Shown here: positions 10,328-19,235 of the stretch, one piece after another
How positions within the stretch are numbered: the stretch's first letter is position 1
Layout of the letters: every line of letters starts with the position of its first letter
Assembly: GCF_004348895.1 (NCBI RefSeq)
Contig: NZ_RRZK01000020.1
Coordinates: 62,001 to 126,000 of the forward strand
Direction: 5' to 3'
Source of the DNA: Pseudomonas vancouverensis
GTDB lineage: Bacteria > Pseudomonadota > Gammaproteobacteria > Pseudomonadales > Pseudomonadaceae
DNA length: 64,000 nt
Program-made: the position numbers and the translations under genes
Notes under the pieces: generated by a model
Database searches by the model: none
What the model saw: only the letters and a program-made list of their open reading frames with translations
Told to the model about the DNA's origin: nothing

Positions 10328-11572
10328 ATGAACGATCAACACTGGGGCCCATCCATCAGTGCAGACATCGTGGTCATCGGCGGCGGCACGGCAGGTATCG
10401 GCCTGGTCGCCAGCCTGCTCAAGCGTGATCCACACCTGAACATCACCGTGGTCGAGCCCGGCGCTCAACACTTCTACCAACCGGCGTGGACACTGGTCGG
10501 CGGCGGTGCCTTTGACGTGAAACACACGGTGCGGCCGATGAAATCGGTGATGCCCCGCCAGGCCAACTGGATTCAGGCCAGCGTGAACGGCATCGATGCC
10601 GACAACCACCGGCTCAGCCTCAGCGACCAGCGCACACTCAGCTATCAAAACCTGATCGTCTGCCCCGGCCTGCGCCTGGCCTGGGAGAAAATCGAAGGGT
10701 TGCAGGACACCCTCGGCCAACACGGCGTGACCTCCAACTACAGCTTTCAGCACGCCCCCTACACCTGGGAGCAGGTGCAGAAGTTGCGCGGCGGCAAGGT
10801 TCTGTTCACCCAGCCGGCGATGCCGATCAAGTGCGCCGGGGCGCCGCAAAAGGCCCTGTACCTGTCCTGCGATCACTGGCGCAAGACAGGTGCATTGAAC
10901 AAGATCGACGTTGAATTCAATCTGGCTGGCGCGGCGCTGTTCGGCGTGGCGACCTTCGTGCCGCCACTGATGAAGTACATCGAGAAGTACAACGCGCGAC
11001 TGGCATTCAACTCGAATCTGGTCAAGGTCGATGGCCCGGGGAAAACCGCCTGGTTCGAGATCAAGGATGCCGAGGGTAACGTCAGCCGCGTGGCGAAAAC
11101 CTTTGATCTGCTGCACGTCGTACCGCCGCAGGTATCGCCGGATTTCATCGCACAAAGCCCGCTGGCCGACGCGGCCGGGTGGTGCGAGGTCAACCCGCAC
11201 AGCTTGCAGCATCCGCGTTACCCGAACGTCTTTGCCCTGGGCGATATCTGCAACACAACCAACGCCAAAACCGCAGCCGCCGTACGCAAGCAGATCGTCG
11301 TGGTGGCGCAAAACCTGCTCGCCCTGCGCCAGCAACAACCGCTGCCGTTGAAGTACGACGGCTACGGTTCCTGCCCGCTGACGGTGGAGAAGGGCAAGGT
11401 GATCCTCGCCGAGTTCGGCTACGCCGGCAAATTGCTGCCGACCTTTCCCCTGGACCCGACAAAAGCGCGCCGTTCGGCCTGGTGGCTGAAGGCAACGCTG
11501 CTACCGTGGTTTTATTGGAATGGCATGCTCAAGGGCCGCGAGTGGCTGACGCGTTCGTCCAGGGTCGACTGA
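10328..11572 (+). CDS. sqr: Type II sulfide:quinone oxidoreductase
   Basis: An FAD disulfide-reductase-family protein of 414 residues that oxidises sulfide and passes electrons to the quinone pool. Seen: the N-terminal FAD loop VVIGGGTAGIGLVASL, the catalytic cysteine C169 in MPIKCAGAPQKALYLS, its partner C349 in YGSCPLTVEKGK, and the second FAD motif NVFALGDICNT. Two catalytic cysteines in these contexts are the signature of the type II (SQOR-like) group, which hands sulfane sulfur to a thiol acceptor. The C-terminal region (LPWFYWNGMLKGREW) is amphipathic and could touch the membrane. The ATG at 10328 has AAGGA upstream; the longer frame from 10229 overlaps bigR and is rejected. Confidence 0.93.
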   Translation: MNDQHWGPSISADIVVIGGGTAGIGLVASLLKRDPHLNITVVEPGAQHFYQPAWTLVGGGAFDVKHTVRPMKSVMPRQANWIQASVNGIDADNHRLSLSDQRTLSYQNLIVCPGLRLAWEKIEGLQDTLGQHGVTSNYSFQHAPYTWEQVQKLRGGKVLFTQPAMPIKCAGAPQKALYLSCDHWRKTGALNKIDVEFNLAGAALFGVATFVPPLMKYIEKYNARLAFNSNLVKVDGPGKTAWFEIKDAEGNVSRVAKTFDLLHVVPPQVSPDFIAQSPLADAAGWCEVNPHSLQHPRYPNVFALGDICNTTNAKTAAAVRKQIVVVAQNLLALRQQQPLPLKYDGYGSCPLTVEKGKVILAEFGYAGKLLPTFPLDPTKARRSAWWLKATLLPWFYWNGMLKGREWLTRSSRVD

Positions 11573-11581
11573 GAAATCCCT

Positions 11582-12382
11582 ATGTTGCTGGCAAGTCTGT
11601 TTGGCGTGGTGATGGGGTTGGTGCTGGGATTGACTGGTGCCGGTGGCGGCATCCTGGCTGTGCCGGCACTGGTGCTGGGCCTGGGCTGGAGCATGACCCA
11701 GGCGGCCCCCGTGGCATTGTTTGCGGTGGGCAGCGCGGCGGCGGTCGGCGCCATCGACGGTCTGCGTCATGGCCTGGTGCGGTATCGCGCGGCACTGTTG
11801 ATCGCGGCACTGGGTGCGGTGTTTTCGCCGGTCGGCATCTACTTTGCCCACCAGTTGCCGGAAAAGGTCCTGATGGTCCTGTTCAGCCTGCTGATGGTCA
11901 TGGTGGCCTGGCGCATGCTACGCCGTGAACGGGTGGACGAAGGGCCAAGCGACCATGGCCATGCCAACTGGGGCCAGAAAAACTGCATGCTCGATCAACA
12001 GACCGGGCGTTTCTCCTGGACCGCCAAATGCACCGCGACCCTGGCGGCTCTTGGCGCGGTGACCGGGGTGGTGTCCGGGCTGCTCGGCGTCGGTGGCGGC
12101 TTTCTGATCGTACCGGCCTTCAAGCAACTGACCGATGTGCAGATGCGCGGCATCATCGCCACGTCGCTGATGGTGATCAGCCTGATTTCCGCCATCGGTG
12201 TGGTCGGCGCGTTTCACGCCGGGGTGCGCATCGACAGTGTCGGGGCGACCTTCATCGCCACCAGCATTGTCGGCATGATCATCGGCCGCAAACTCTGCGC
12301 CCGCGTGCCGGCGCGGGCGTTGCAGGTCGGCTTTGCCAGCGTTTGCCTGATCGTTGCCCTGTACATGCTGGTGCGTGCCTGA
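11582..12382 (+). CDS. TauE/SafE-family permease, probable sulfite/organosulfur exporter
   Basis: An integral membrane protein of 266 residues with about 8 hydrophobic segments and the internal repeat of the family: GLTGAGGGILAVPALVLGLG near the start and GLLGVGGGFLIVPAFKQLT after the midpoint. A hydrophilic loop (about 118-145) separates the halves. It starts 9 bases after the sulfide:quinone oxidoreductase gene, so it is in the same operon. TauE/SafE members export sulfite, sulfoacetate or related ions. Here sulfite from persulfide oxidation is the natural substrate, by inference. It is convergent with copD with only a 3-base gap. Confidence 0.88.
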   Translation: MLLASLFGVVMGLVLGLTGAGGGILAVPALVLGLGWSMTQAAPVALFAVGSAAAVGAIDGLRHGLVRYRAALLIAALGAVFSPVGIYFAHQLPEKVLMVLFSLLMVMVAWRMLRRERVDEGPSDHGHANWGQKNCMLDQQTGRFSWTAKCTATLAALGAVTGVVSGLLGVGGGFLIVPAFKQLTDVQMRGIIATSLMVISLISAIGVVGAFHAGVRIDSVGATFIATSIVGMIIGRKLCARVPARALQVGFASVCLIVALYMLVRA

Positions 12383-12385
12383 CGC

Positions 12386-13234
12386 TCACATGGGCGGCAG
12401 GGTACCAAGCAGGGAAACAGCGGCCACGGCGCCCATCCCCAGCAGCCATTCCAGCAGAACGCTGGCGCGCAATGTCGTCAGGCGTTGTTCGCAGTCATTG
12501 ATGCGCAGGCGATTGAACAGCGCGAGGCCCAGCATGGCGACGACCAGTGCGGCCTTGATCAACAGGATCAGGGCGAACCCGCTGAACAGCGGTGTTGGCC
12601 AGAACGTCCCGGTGAGGACCCGCACGTTGATCAGCCCGGTGATCAGCAAACCGCCGACCAAGGCGTAACCGACGCCGCTGAAACGCTGCAATATCACCCG
12701 AATGGCCTGCCCGTCGGGTTGCCGCAGGATCATCACCAACAGCATCAAGCCGCCCAGCCAACTGCCGACGCAGACCAGGTGAATGAATTGATTGAGAATC
12801 AATAAATGGCCGGCTGTGCCGTCGAGCATGGCGCCGTGGCCGACCGGTGCCAGGGTTGCCACCAGCAGCGTGGCAAGTACAAGGCGCAAGGGCAGGCTCT
12901 TGCTCTGTGACGTGAACAGCAGCACCACCAGCAATGCGTTGAGCAGCAGGTGCCAGCGCCAGACCTGACCGAAGAAGGTGTTGTTCAGCACCAGACCGAT
13001 GGTCGATGGATCGAAGGAAGCGGCCCAGTCGCCGGCCATGCTCGCGGTAATCAGCAGCAACCAGATCGCACCGCTGACCAGCGCCACGCAGGCGAGCCAG
13101 CGGCTGACGCGTCCCAATAGCGGGTCCAGCGTGCTTTCACGGCCAAAGAGCAAGGGCCTGAACACCCAGGCCCCGAACAGCATCAACACCACGACAAAAT
13201 GCAGGAAGCGGCACAGCACCAGCGCACTCGTCAT
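12386..13234 (-). CDS. copD: Copper resistance protein D family membrane protein
   Basis: A polytopic inner-membrane protein of 282 residues with about eight transmembrane segments, starting ALVLCRFLHFVVVLMLFGAWVF. It carries the conserved histidines of the CopD domain (RWHLLLNALL, FIHLVCVGSWLGGLML). It probably takes copper from periplasmic CopC into the cytoplasm, as in the P. syringae Cop system. Its ATG lies 3 bases after the copC stop, so the pair is one transcription unit. No copA/copB is adjacent, so this is a stand-alone copCD unit more likely concerned with copper uptake than with bulk resistance. Confidence 0.92.
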   Translation of the reverse strand: MTSALVLCRFLHFVVVLMLFGAWVFRPLLFGRESTLDPLLGRVSRWLACVALVSGAIWLLLITASMAGDWAASFDPSTIGLVLNNTFFGQVWRWHLLLNALLVVLLFTSQSKSLPLRLVLATLLVATLAPVGHGAMLDGTAGHLLILNQFIHLVCVGSWLGGLMLLVMILRQPDGQAIRVILQRFSGVGYALVGGLLITGLINVRVLTGTFWPTPLFSGFALILLIKAALVVAMLGLALFNRLRINDCEQRLTTLRASVLLEWLLGMGAVAAVSLLGTLPPM

Positions 13235-13237
13235 GAA

Positions 13238-13600
13238 TCACTGACCAACCTTGAAGGCATAGGCGCCCTCGCTTTTGTGGGTGTCGACCGATACGGCATG
13301 CCACTCGACTTTATAGGTTCCGGCCGTCAGCGGCTTTTCGGGTGTCACTACCAGCGTCTTCTTGTCGCTGCCCTCAGTGGCCAGGGTTACCTTCATGGGG
13401 CTGCCATCTTTGGTCAAGATGACTTTGGTAAAACTGGCCTCGACGCCTTCGGAAAACACCAGGCGCAGATCAACCGGTGCACTGACCGTGCTGTCGGCCG
13501 CCGGTGTTTCGCTCTTCAAGTGAGCATGGGCGAACACCGAAGACGCGGCGAGCAGCGAGCCGAACAGGGCAACGGCGGTCAGGGTTTTCTTGAGCAGCAT
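13238..13600 (-). CDS. copC: Periplasmic copper-binding protein CopC
   Basis: A 120-residue protein with a Sec signal peptide (MLLKKTLTAVALFGSLLAASSVFA) and a single CopC beta-sandwich. Cleavage before HAHLKSETPAADS exposes an N-terminal histidine that, with D and H in SVDTHKSEGAYAF, forms the high-affinity Cu(II) site of the CopC family. The Met-rich Cu(I) loop of the plasmid-borne P. syringae protein is absent, as in most chromosomal CopC proteins. It is co-transcribed with copD and divergent from a TetR-family gene 138 bases away. Confidence 0.93.
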   Translation of the reverse strand: MLLKKTLTAVALFGSLLAASSVFAHAHLKSETPAADSTVSAPVDLRLVFSEGVEASFTKVILTKDGSPMKVTLATEGSDKKTLVVTPEKPLTAGTYKVEWHAVSVDTHKSEGAYAFKVGQ

Positions 13601-13738
13601 CGTGGAGACCTCAGTGGCAGATTCAATGTGTGCTCAGTTTAGCCACAGGCGCGGCGCTGTACGAAGTTTCCTTTGCGCCTGTCGCCGCGATCCAGAGCGG
13701 ATGCTAGTCTTGCTCAACGTTGTTGCCGGGGAGCCCAC

Positions 13739-14359
13739 ATGGGCAATCACAAGATCGAGATTCGTCGCAGTAACGTCGAGAAAATTCTGCTGGCGGCGGA
13801 AAAAGTCTTCGCCGAAAAAGGCTTCGGCGGCACCGCGATGGCCGACATCGCGGCCGAAGTGCAACTGCCGCGCTCCAATCTGCATTACTACTTCAGCACC
13901 AAGACCGAACTCTACAGCGCCGTGCTGTTCGACCTGCTGGAGGTCTGGAAGCAGGATGCCTTGTGTTTTGAAATGTTCGACGACCCGCGGGTGGTGCTCA
14001 GCAGTTACATCCGCGCCAAGATGAACCACTCCCGCAGCCGGCCTTATGGCTCGAAAGTCTGGGCCAATGAAATCATCCACGGCGCCCCCACCCTGGGCAC
14101 GGCGCTGGACGAAAGCCTGTACGACTGGGCCAAGATGAAAGAGGCGAAAATCCGTCAGTGGGTGGAGGACAAACGCATCCTGCCGGTGGAGCCTGCAAGC
14201 CTGCTGTACATGATCTGGGCCTCGACCCAGCACTACGCCGACTTCGATCACCAGGTGAACATTCTCAATGATCACCAGGCACTGTCGGACATGCAATTCG
14301 AGCGGGCGGTGCAGACGGTGACCAGCGTCATACTGCGGGGGATCGGGCTGGAGCCTTGA
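13739..14359 (+). CDS. TetR-family regulator, RutR-like C-terminal domain
   Basis: A 206-residue protein. The N-terminal helix-turn-helix (about 10-55) is VEKILLAAEKVFAEKGFGG, then ADIAAEVQLPRSNLHYYFSTKTEL. The C-terminal domain, with SKVWANEIIHGAPTLG and WVEDKRILPVEPASLLYMIWASTQHYADF, resembles the RutR/YcdC ligand domain. I chose the ATG at 13739 with GGGGAG upstream; the frame opens further up without a ribosome site. It is convergent with the flavin monooxygenase gene. RutR relatives often control pyrimidine or nitrogen use, but the target here is unknown. Confidence 0.85.
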   Translation: MGNHKIEIRRSNVEKILLAAEKVFAEKGFGGTAMADIAAEVQLPRSNLHYYFSTKTELYSAVLFDLLEVWKQDALCFEMFDDPRVVLSSYIRAKMNHSRSRPYGSKVWANEIIHGAPTLGTALDESLYDWAKMKEAKIRQWVEDKRILPVEPASLLYMIWASTQHYADFDHQVNILNDHQALSDMQFERAVQTVTSVILRGIGLEP

Positions 14360-14391
14360 GGACATCCCTGTCAGGCCGCGGCTCCTCGCGA

Positions 14392-15618
14392 TCAACCCGA
14401 TGCAGCCGTGCCGCGCAAGGCCGGACTGTTGGCGGAACGTAGCTCCAGCGGTGCATCCGAAAGACGACTCAGCTCGGCACGCTCGCCGCGAAAGTGCGGC
14501 AGGACGTGCTCGCCCAAACGATAGGCTTCCTCCAGGTGCGGGTAGCCGGCGAGGAAGAACAGGTCGATGCCGATGGCGTTGTATTCACGAATCCGTGCCA
14601 CGACGTTTTCGTAGCTGCCCACCAGCGCACACCCCGGTGGAATGCCGATGTAGCCAAAGCCGGTCCAGACGTTGGGGTGAATGAAGAAGTCCTCGAAACT
14701 CTGGGTTTCGCGCTTCTGTGCGAACTCGTTCTCATAGCTGAGCTTGCGTGCGGTGCGCAGCCCGGCATGCGCCGCCACCGCCTTGACCGCGCCCTTGGCG
14801 ATGCCTTCGTCGAAGAAACGCCGCGCCTCGGTGCGGGCCAGTTCCTCGGTCTCCCGGGCGATCACATCAATGGACAGGCCGAAGCGGATATCGCTGCGGC
14901 CATGCTTGAGTGTGCGTTCACGAATGTCGGCAATCAACGCGGCAATTTCATCCGGGTGCTCGGCACGCATCAGATAGAAATCGGCGTGTTTGGCCGCGAA
15001 TTCCCGAGCCGCAATCGATGAGCCGGCGGTGCAGATCAGCGGCAATTGGGCTTTCTTCAGAGGGCCGCGCAATCCACCGCCCTCGGCCTGGTAGAACTTG
15101 CCCTCGTAGTGGAAGTTCTCGTTGTGCCAATAGCCCTTGACCACGTCCATGAACTCGATGGCCCGCTCATAGCGCTCATCGTGATCACTGAAGTCGCCGA
15201 CCTGACGCTGGATCGCATCGGAGCCGCCATTGATGATGTTCCACACCAGGCGATTGCCGGTGGCGCGCTGGTAGGTCGCGGCCTGCTGCACAGCCACCCA
15301 GGGTGTGTAGTGATAGGGCTGGAACGCGGTGACGAATTTCAGCGTGCGGGTTTCCCGGGCCAGCAGTGAGCAGACCGTCCAGGGCTCTTCGCCGGAGGGC
15401 GCGTTGACCATCAGCGCGCCACCAAAACCGTTGATTTCAGCGGCCTTGGCAATCTGTCCGAGGTAATCGATATAGGTAAAGTGATCGCCGACGCTGAACC
15501 CCGAGACGGCGCCTGTGCTCGGGCCGCCGCGATGCCAGTCGCCACGGTTGCGCGGGTCGCCGGGAAGAAACTGGGTTTCGCCGTGCAGGGGCAGGCGAGT
15601 GAAAAATTCAATGCTCAT
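14392..15618 (-). CDS. LLM-class FMNH2-dependent monooxygenase, alkanesulfonate (SsuD) type
   Basis: A bacterial luciferase-like TIM-barrel protein of 408 residues. The pattern VCSLLARETRTLKFVTAFQP, LVWNIINGGS, DFSDHDERYERAIEFMDVVKGYW and FHYEGKFYQAEGG is that of the SsuD/MsuD/SfnG sulfonate and sulfone monooxygenases, which cleave C-S bonds with FMNH2 and O2 and release sulfite. Next to it are a sulfonate-type binding protein (46 bases upstream) and a sigma-54 activator of SfnR type, which fits sulfur scavenging. A flavin reductase is not encoded nearby and must come from elsewhere. The exact substrate is not readable. Confidence 0.85.
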   Translation of the reverse strand: MSIEFFTRLPLHGETQFLPGDPRNRGDWHRGGPSTGAVSGFSVGDHFTYIDYLGQIAKAAEINGFGGALMVNAPSGEEPWTVCSLLARETRTLKFVTAFQPYHYTPWVAVQQAATYQRATGNRLVWNIINGGSDAIQRQVGDFSDHDERYERAIEFMDVVKGYWHNENFHYEGKFYQAEGGGLRGPLKKAQLPLICTAGSSIAAREFAAKHADFYLMRAEHPDEIAALIADIRERTLKHGRSDIRFGLSIDVIARETEELARTEARRFFDEGIAKGAVKAVAAHAGLRTARKLSYENEFAQKRETQSFEDFFIHPNVWTGFGYIGIPPGCALVGSYENVVARIREYNAIGIDLFFLAGYPHLEEAYRLGEHVLPHFRGERAELSRLSDAPLELRSANSPALRGTAASG

Positions 15619-15664
15619 GATGAGGGCTCCGTCTTACTGCACGCAGGGCTTGCAGATGGTCTTT

Positions 15665-16738
15665 TCATGGAAGGGTGCTGACCTGGCCACGGAGGGCCGG
15701 CCAGTAGTCGGTGAGCTTGAGATCGATCAGCGCCTGGTGAGTGAAACCGGTGGCCAACGACGGGCTGATGTCGTAGGTGTTGCGGATAAGGTGGTTGGCC
15801 AGGGCGTAGGCGGTCAGTGCCTGATAGTGGGCTTTGAGTTGCTCATCACTTTTCGGCGCCCAGCGGTCTTTCCAGGTCACGGGGTCGTTCTGGTCATCGC
15901 GACGCAGCACGCTTTCAGCGGTGCCGGCGCGTGAGGACAGTTGGTAATAGGCATCCTGGTTCTGTTCTTGGGAAATCCACCACGCCGCTTTGACCCACGC
16001 CGTCGCCAGCAACTGAGTGATGTCCGGGTGCTGGGCGACGAAGCTGTCGGTGCCCCAGAGATCCGAGACCAGGCGCCAGTCGTTGGCGCCTTCTTTAGTC
16101 GACCAGATGATCTTGCCCACGCCTTTGTCTTCCAGGGCGTAGGCCTCGCTGAGCAAGACCGCGGCGTCCACTTTGCCGGCGGAAACGGCCGCCGCGCCGA
16201 CTTGTGGATTGAGGTTGGCGATCTTCAAGTCATCGAGCTTGAGGCCCTTGCTGGCGAGGAAGTTGCTGAAAGCGAACTCCCAGGGACGGCCGCGATGCAG
16301 GGCCACGCGTTTGCCTTTGAGGTCCTCGATGCTCTTGGCATCGGAACCGCTCGGGACCACCAGGTAGATATTGTTGCCGCTGCCACCGGGCACGATCAAT
16401 TTGCCCGGCACACCGCCCGCACCGGCGATGACCGAGGGCAGGTCTCCGCGTACGGCGAAGTCGATGCTGTTGTTGCTGAAGCCTTCGTTGATCTGCGGGC
16501 CGGCGCCGGCGTGGGGCAGGGCGATCCAGTCGAGCTTGACCCCACGCTGGCTCAGTTGCTGTTCAAGCCAACCGTCCTCGATCACCCGCCCGGCGATGCC
16601 GCCAAACACCGGCTTGCCACCCTGGGTGTAGGCGACGATGGCGATCTTTACCGAGGCGGGTGGCTGCTCGGCCAGCGCAGTGGCACTGAGCAGCAAAGCG
16701 GTCAAAGTGACCAGGCTGTTACGCCAGAACTGTTTCAT
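15665..16738 (-). CDS. ABC transporter substrate-binding protein, sulfonate/taurine type
   Basis: A 357-residue protein with a Sec signal peptide (MKQFWRNSLVTLTALLLSATALAEQ) and the SsuA/TauA-like periplasmic-binding fold. Seen: VKIAIVAYTQGGKPVFG, DFAVRGDLPSVIAG, a SIEDLKGKRVALHRG loop and KVDAAVLLSEAYAL. It captures a sulfonate or related organosulfur compound in the periplasm. No permease or ATPase gene is adjacent, so it must work with a transporter encoded elsewhere. I chose the ATG at 16738, with GGGAGAG upstream; the longer frame to 16963 has no signal sequence. A likely sigma-54 promoter lies 79 bases upstream. The flavin monooxygenase follows and probably belongs to the same operon. 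Confidence 0.87.
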   Translation of the reverse strand: MKQFWRNSLVTLTALLLSATALAEQPPASVKIAIVAYTQGGKPVFGGIAGRVIEDGWLEQQLSQRGVKLDWIALPHAGAGPQINEGFSNNSIDFAVRGDLPSVIAGAGGVPGKLIVPGGSGNNIYLVVPSGSDAKSIEDLKGKRVALHRGRPWEFAFSNFLASKGLKLDDLKIANLNPQVGAAAVSAGKVDAAVLLSEAYALEDKGVGKIIWSTKEGANDWRLVSDLWGTDSFVAQHPDITQLLATAWVKAAWWISQEQNQDAYYQLSSRAGTAESVLRRDDQNDPVTWKDRWAPKSDEQLKAHYQALTAYALANHLIRNTYDISPSLATGFTHQALIDLKLTDYWPALRGQVSTLP

Positions 16739-16816
16739 TGAAATCTCTCCCGATTCGAATTTCAAAATCATTCCCTCTGCGCCGCCTACAGAGAGGGCTT
16801 GCATTGGAGGGGAGAG

Positions 16817-16832
16817 AGCAGATTGCATGCCA
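16817..16832 (-). promoter_or_regulatory. Candidate sigma-54 (-24/-12) promoter of the sulfonate operon
   Basis: On the minus strand the sequence reads TGGCATGCAATCTGCT. It has the invariant GG and GC with 10 bases between and matches TGGCAC-N5-TTGCW at all but two positions. Transcription would begin near 16805, about 70 bases before the binding-protein ATG. The divergent neighbour encodes a sigma-54 activator, which supports the call. The rest of the 337-base gap is AT-rich near 16971-17030 (ATATTCAATATTGGAATATATAA) and probably holds the activator's own promoter. Confidence 0.6.
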
Positions 16833-17075
16833 CTGCGTGGGGAAATGGCTACAGGCCCCGCAGGACGTGGCTTGAGGGGCAGGGGCGGGCGTTGGTGAAA
16901 GAGACGGGTGCTGATCTGCCAGCAGGGCGATGCGCACTCATTGCTGCTCCAGCAACAAGGCACTAGCAGTTTTGTTTATATTCAATATTGGAATATATAA
17001 ATATTAATTAATAATTTTTTAGTCTATGTGACTTCGTGCACTATGCAAATGCGCTTTTACTGCCAGGAATGCACC

Positions 17076-18158
17076 ATGTCGCTGATCACTCATCCAAATG
17101 CCCGCGAATTGACCAAGTCGGTGCGGGCCACCGTTCTGGTGTTCAAGGACCCGCGCTCACAGGAACTGCTCAGCCGCATCGAGCGTCTGGCGCCGAGCGA
17201 GGCCAACACATTGATCATCGGCGAAACCGGCACCGGCAAGGAGCTGGTGGCCCGGCACATTCACCATCTGAGCCGCCGGGGCCGCGAGCCATTCGTGGCC
17301 GTCAACTGTGGCGCCTTCGCCGAAACCCTGGTGGAAAGCGAACTGTTCGGCCACGAAAAAGGCGCCTTCACCGGCGCCACCACGACCAAGGCCGGCTGGT
17401 TCGAAGCGGCCAATGGCGGCACGCTGTTTCTTGATGAGATTGGTGATCTGCCGCTGAACATGCAGGTCAAGTTGCTGCGGGTGCTGCAGGAGCGCGAGGT
17501 GGTGCGCCTGGGCTCGCGCACACCGATTCCGATCAACGTGCGGTTGGTCGCGGCGACCAACGTCAATCTGGCCGACGCCGTGGTCGCCGGACATTTTCGC
17601 GAAGACCTGTTCTACCGCTTGCACGTCGCCACGATTCGCCTGCCACCGCTGCGCGAACGCCCGGGGGACATCCTGCCGCTGGCCGAATTTTTCCTCGAAG
17701 AACACTGCCAGCGCCTGGGCTATAACCGCGCCACACTGAGTGACGAAGCGGAGCGCAAACTGTTGGAACACAGCTGGCCGGGCAACATCCGCGAGCTGGA
17801 AAACTCCATTCACCATGCCTTGCTGGTGTGCCGTAACCAACGGGTTGCGCCGGCGGATTTGCATCTGGTGGACATGCGTTCTTCGGGCATCCGCCACGAG
17901 CAGGATCAGGCGGTTCATACGGCGCCTGCGATCACCGGCCCGGCAGACCTGGAAACTGCACTCAATGCACTGTTCGAACAGAATATTCCCGACCTGTACG
18001 AGCACATCGAAGAGACCATTTTTCGCGCCGCTTACCGCTTCTGCCATGGCAACCAGTTGCAGACCGGGCGCTTGCTCAATATCAGCCGCAATATCGTTCG
18101 GGCGCGACTGGAGAAGATCGGGGAGTTGAACAAGCCGCTCCCACAGGTATTGCGTTGA
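17076..18158 (+). CDS. Sigma-54-dependent transcriptional activator, SfnR-like
   Basis: A 360-residue enhancer-binding protein with almost no N-terminal regulatory domain: the AAA+ domain begins near residue 25. Walker A is GETGTGKE (49-56), the sigma-54 contact loop is GAFTGA (96-101), Walker B is [12 protein letters not shown], and the sensor/arginine-finger part is [14 protein letters not shown]-terminal Fis-type helix-turn-helix ends in [20 protein letters not shown]. Lack of a sensor domain is the SfnR pattern, where activity is set by expression level under sulfate limitation. I chose the ATG at 17076, with AGGAA upstream. It is divergent from the binding-protein/monooxygenase operon and probably activates it. 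Confidence 0.9.
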   Translation: MSLITHPNARELTKSVRATVLVFKDPRSQELLSRIERLAPSEANTLIIGETGTGKELVARHIHHLSRRGREPFVAVNCGAFAETLVESELFGHEKGAFTGATTTKAGWFEAANGGTLFLDEIGDLPLNMQVKLLRVLQEREVVRLGSRTPIPINVRLVAATNVNLADAVVAGHFREDLFYRLHVATIRLPPLRERPGDILPLAEFFLEEHCQRLGYNRATLSDEAERKLLEHSWPGNIRELENSIHHALLVCRNQRVAPADLHLVDMRSSGIRHEQDQAVHTAPAITGPADLETALNALFEQNIPDLYEHIEETIFRAAYRFCHGNQLQTGRLLNISRNIVRARLEKIGELNKPLPQVLR

Positions 18159-18209
18159 ACCTGCAGGAGCCGGCTTGGCGGATCGCCGCACCGTAGCGAT
18201 GGCGGTCTG

Positions 18210-19226
18210 TCAGGCCTCTAAATAAGCCCGCGCCAACAGGCAAGCCCGGTCAATCAACATCGGTGCCATTTCAATCGCGGTCGGCGTGCCCTGGCGGGTG
18301 TGAATCCAGCCCAGGTAGGTGGTGCCGCGCAGCATCAGGAACAGCGCCAGGGTCTTGCGATCAGCCTCGGTCAGCGGTTTGACCGCGTTGTAGCCTTCGA
18401 GCAGTGCGGCCTTGATCTGCTCGTAACGCGGGTCATCCAGGCAGAAGTACAACGCGGTGGCCAGTTCGAACATGTGCCAGCCGAACCCGGCGTCGTCAAA
18501 GTCGATCAGGCGCAAACGCGGCCCTTCGATCAACAGGTTCTCCGGCACCAGATCGGCGTGGATCATGCCGAAGTTGCCCAGATGCCGGCCGTACTGGCGC
18601 AGGTCCTTGCGCGCCGTGCGCCGTGCCTGTTGCAGCAGATCGCGCTGCTCGTCGCTGAGCTGCTCCAGCTCCCAGAATCGGCCCCAGAACGGATTGGCGC
18701 CGATCAGGCCTTCTTCATCCCAGGCATGTCGGACAAACTCGTCCGGCTGCTGCCAGTCCGCCGAGTGCAGGTGAATGCGCGCGGCCAGCGCGCCGGCTTC
18801 GTTGAACAGGAAATCCACTTCGGTATCGGCCTGCACGCCGGCCTCGGAAGTGCCGGCGGTTGCACCCGGCAGCCAGGCGAGCATGTCGATGTGACGCGCT
18901 TCGCCGATGGCCTGATGGGTGACTTCGATCAGATGGCTTTCATTTTGTGCGCGGATGATTTGCGGCACGGTGATGCCGGCGCCCTCCAGGGCTTCCATCC
19001 ATTGCAGCTCGGAGCGCAGCGCGGCTTCGCAGTGATAGCCGTTGCGGTGGATGCGCAGGGCGACGCGCTGACCGTCGTGGCGGCGCGCGGAAAATACGGC
19101 GTTCTCGCGGAACTTTACCAGTTCGATGTCGGCGAATTCGCCGTCCCAGTGCTGCAGGGCGTGGCGTGCCAGGTCATGCAAGCGGGCGACTTGCTGGTCA
19201 TGGGGCAGGGCGTGAAATTCAGACAT
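18210..19226 (-). CDS. APH-family phosphotransferase, candidate amino-alcohol kinase
   Basis: An aminoglycoside-phosphotransferase/choline-kinase-fold protein of 338 residues. The Brenner-type catalytic motif is HADLVPEN (H223, D225, N230) and the metal-binding aspartate D242 sits in LIDFDDAGFG. It is the last gene of a three-gene unit with the PLP enzyme (9-base gap) and a permease. Homologues of these partners in animals are the hydroxylysine kinase and the phospho-lyases for phosphoethanolamine and phosphohydroxylysine. I infer that this kinase phosphorylates ethanolamine, 1-amino-2-propanol or hydroxylysine so that the next enzyme can eliminate phosphate and ammonia. It is not likely to be an antibiotic-resistance enzyme. 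Substrate unproven. Confidence 0.75.
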   Translation of the reverse strand: MSEFHALPHDQQVARLHDLARHALQHWDGEFADIELVKFRENAVFSARRHDGQRVALRIHRNGYHCEAALRSELQWMEALEGAGITVPQIIRAQNESHLIEVTHQAIGEARHIDMLAWLPGATAGTSEAGVQADTEVDFLFNEAGALAARIHLHSADWQQPDEFVRHAWDEEGLIGANPFWGRFWELEQLSDEQRDLLQQARRTARKDLRQYGRHLGNFGMIHADLVPENLLIEGPRLRLIDFDDAGFGWHMFELATALYFCLDDPRYEQIKAALLEGYNAVKPLTEADRKTLALFLMLRGTTYLGWIHTRQGTPTAIEMAPMLIDRACLLARAYLEA

Positions 19227-19235
19227 GGCAGGGCC

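Noticed and set aside
16906..16919. Plus-strand GG-N10-GC as a sigma-54 promoter for the SfnR-like gene
   Set aside because: Only the two dinucleotides match; the flanking TGGCAC/TTGC bases are absent.
18210..19226. Aminoglycoside resistance phosphotransferase
   Set aside because: The APH fold is shared with choline and amino-alcohol kinases, and the operon (phospho-lyase and permease) indicates a metabolic role.
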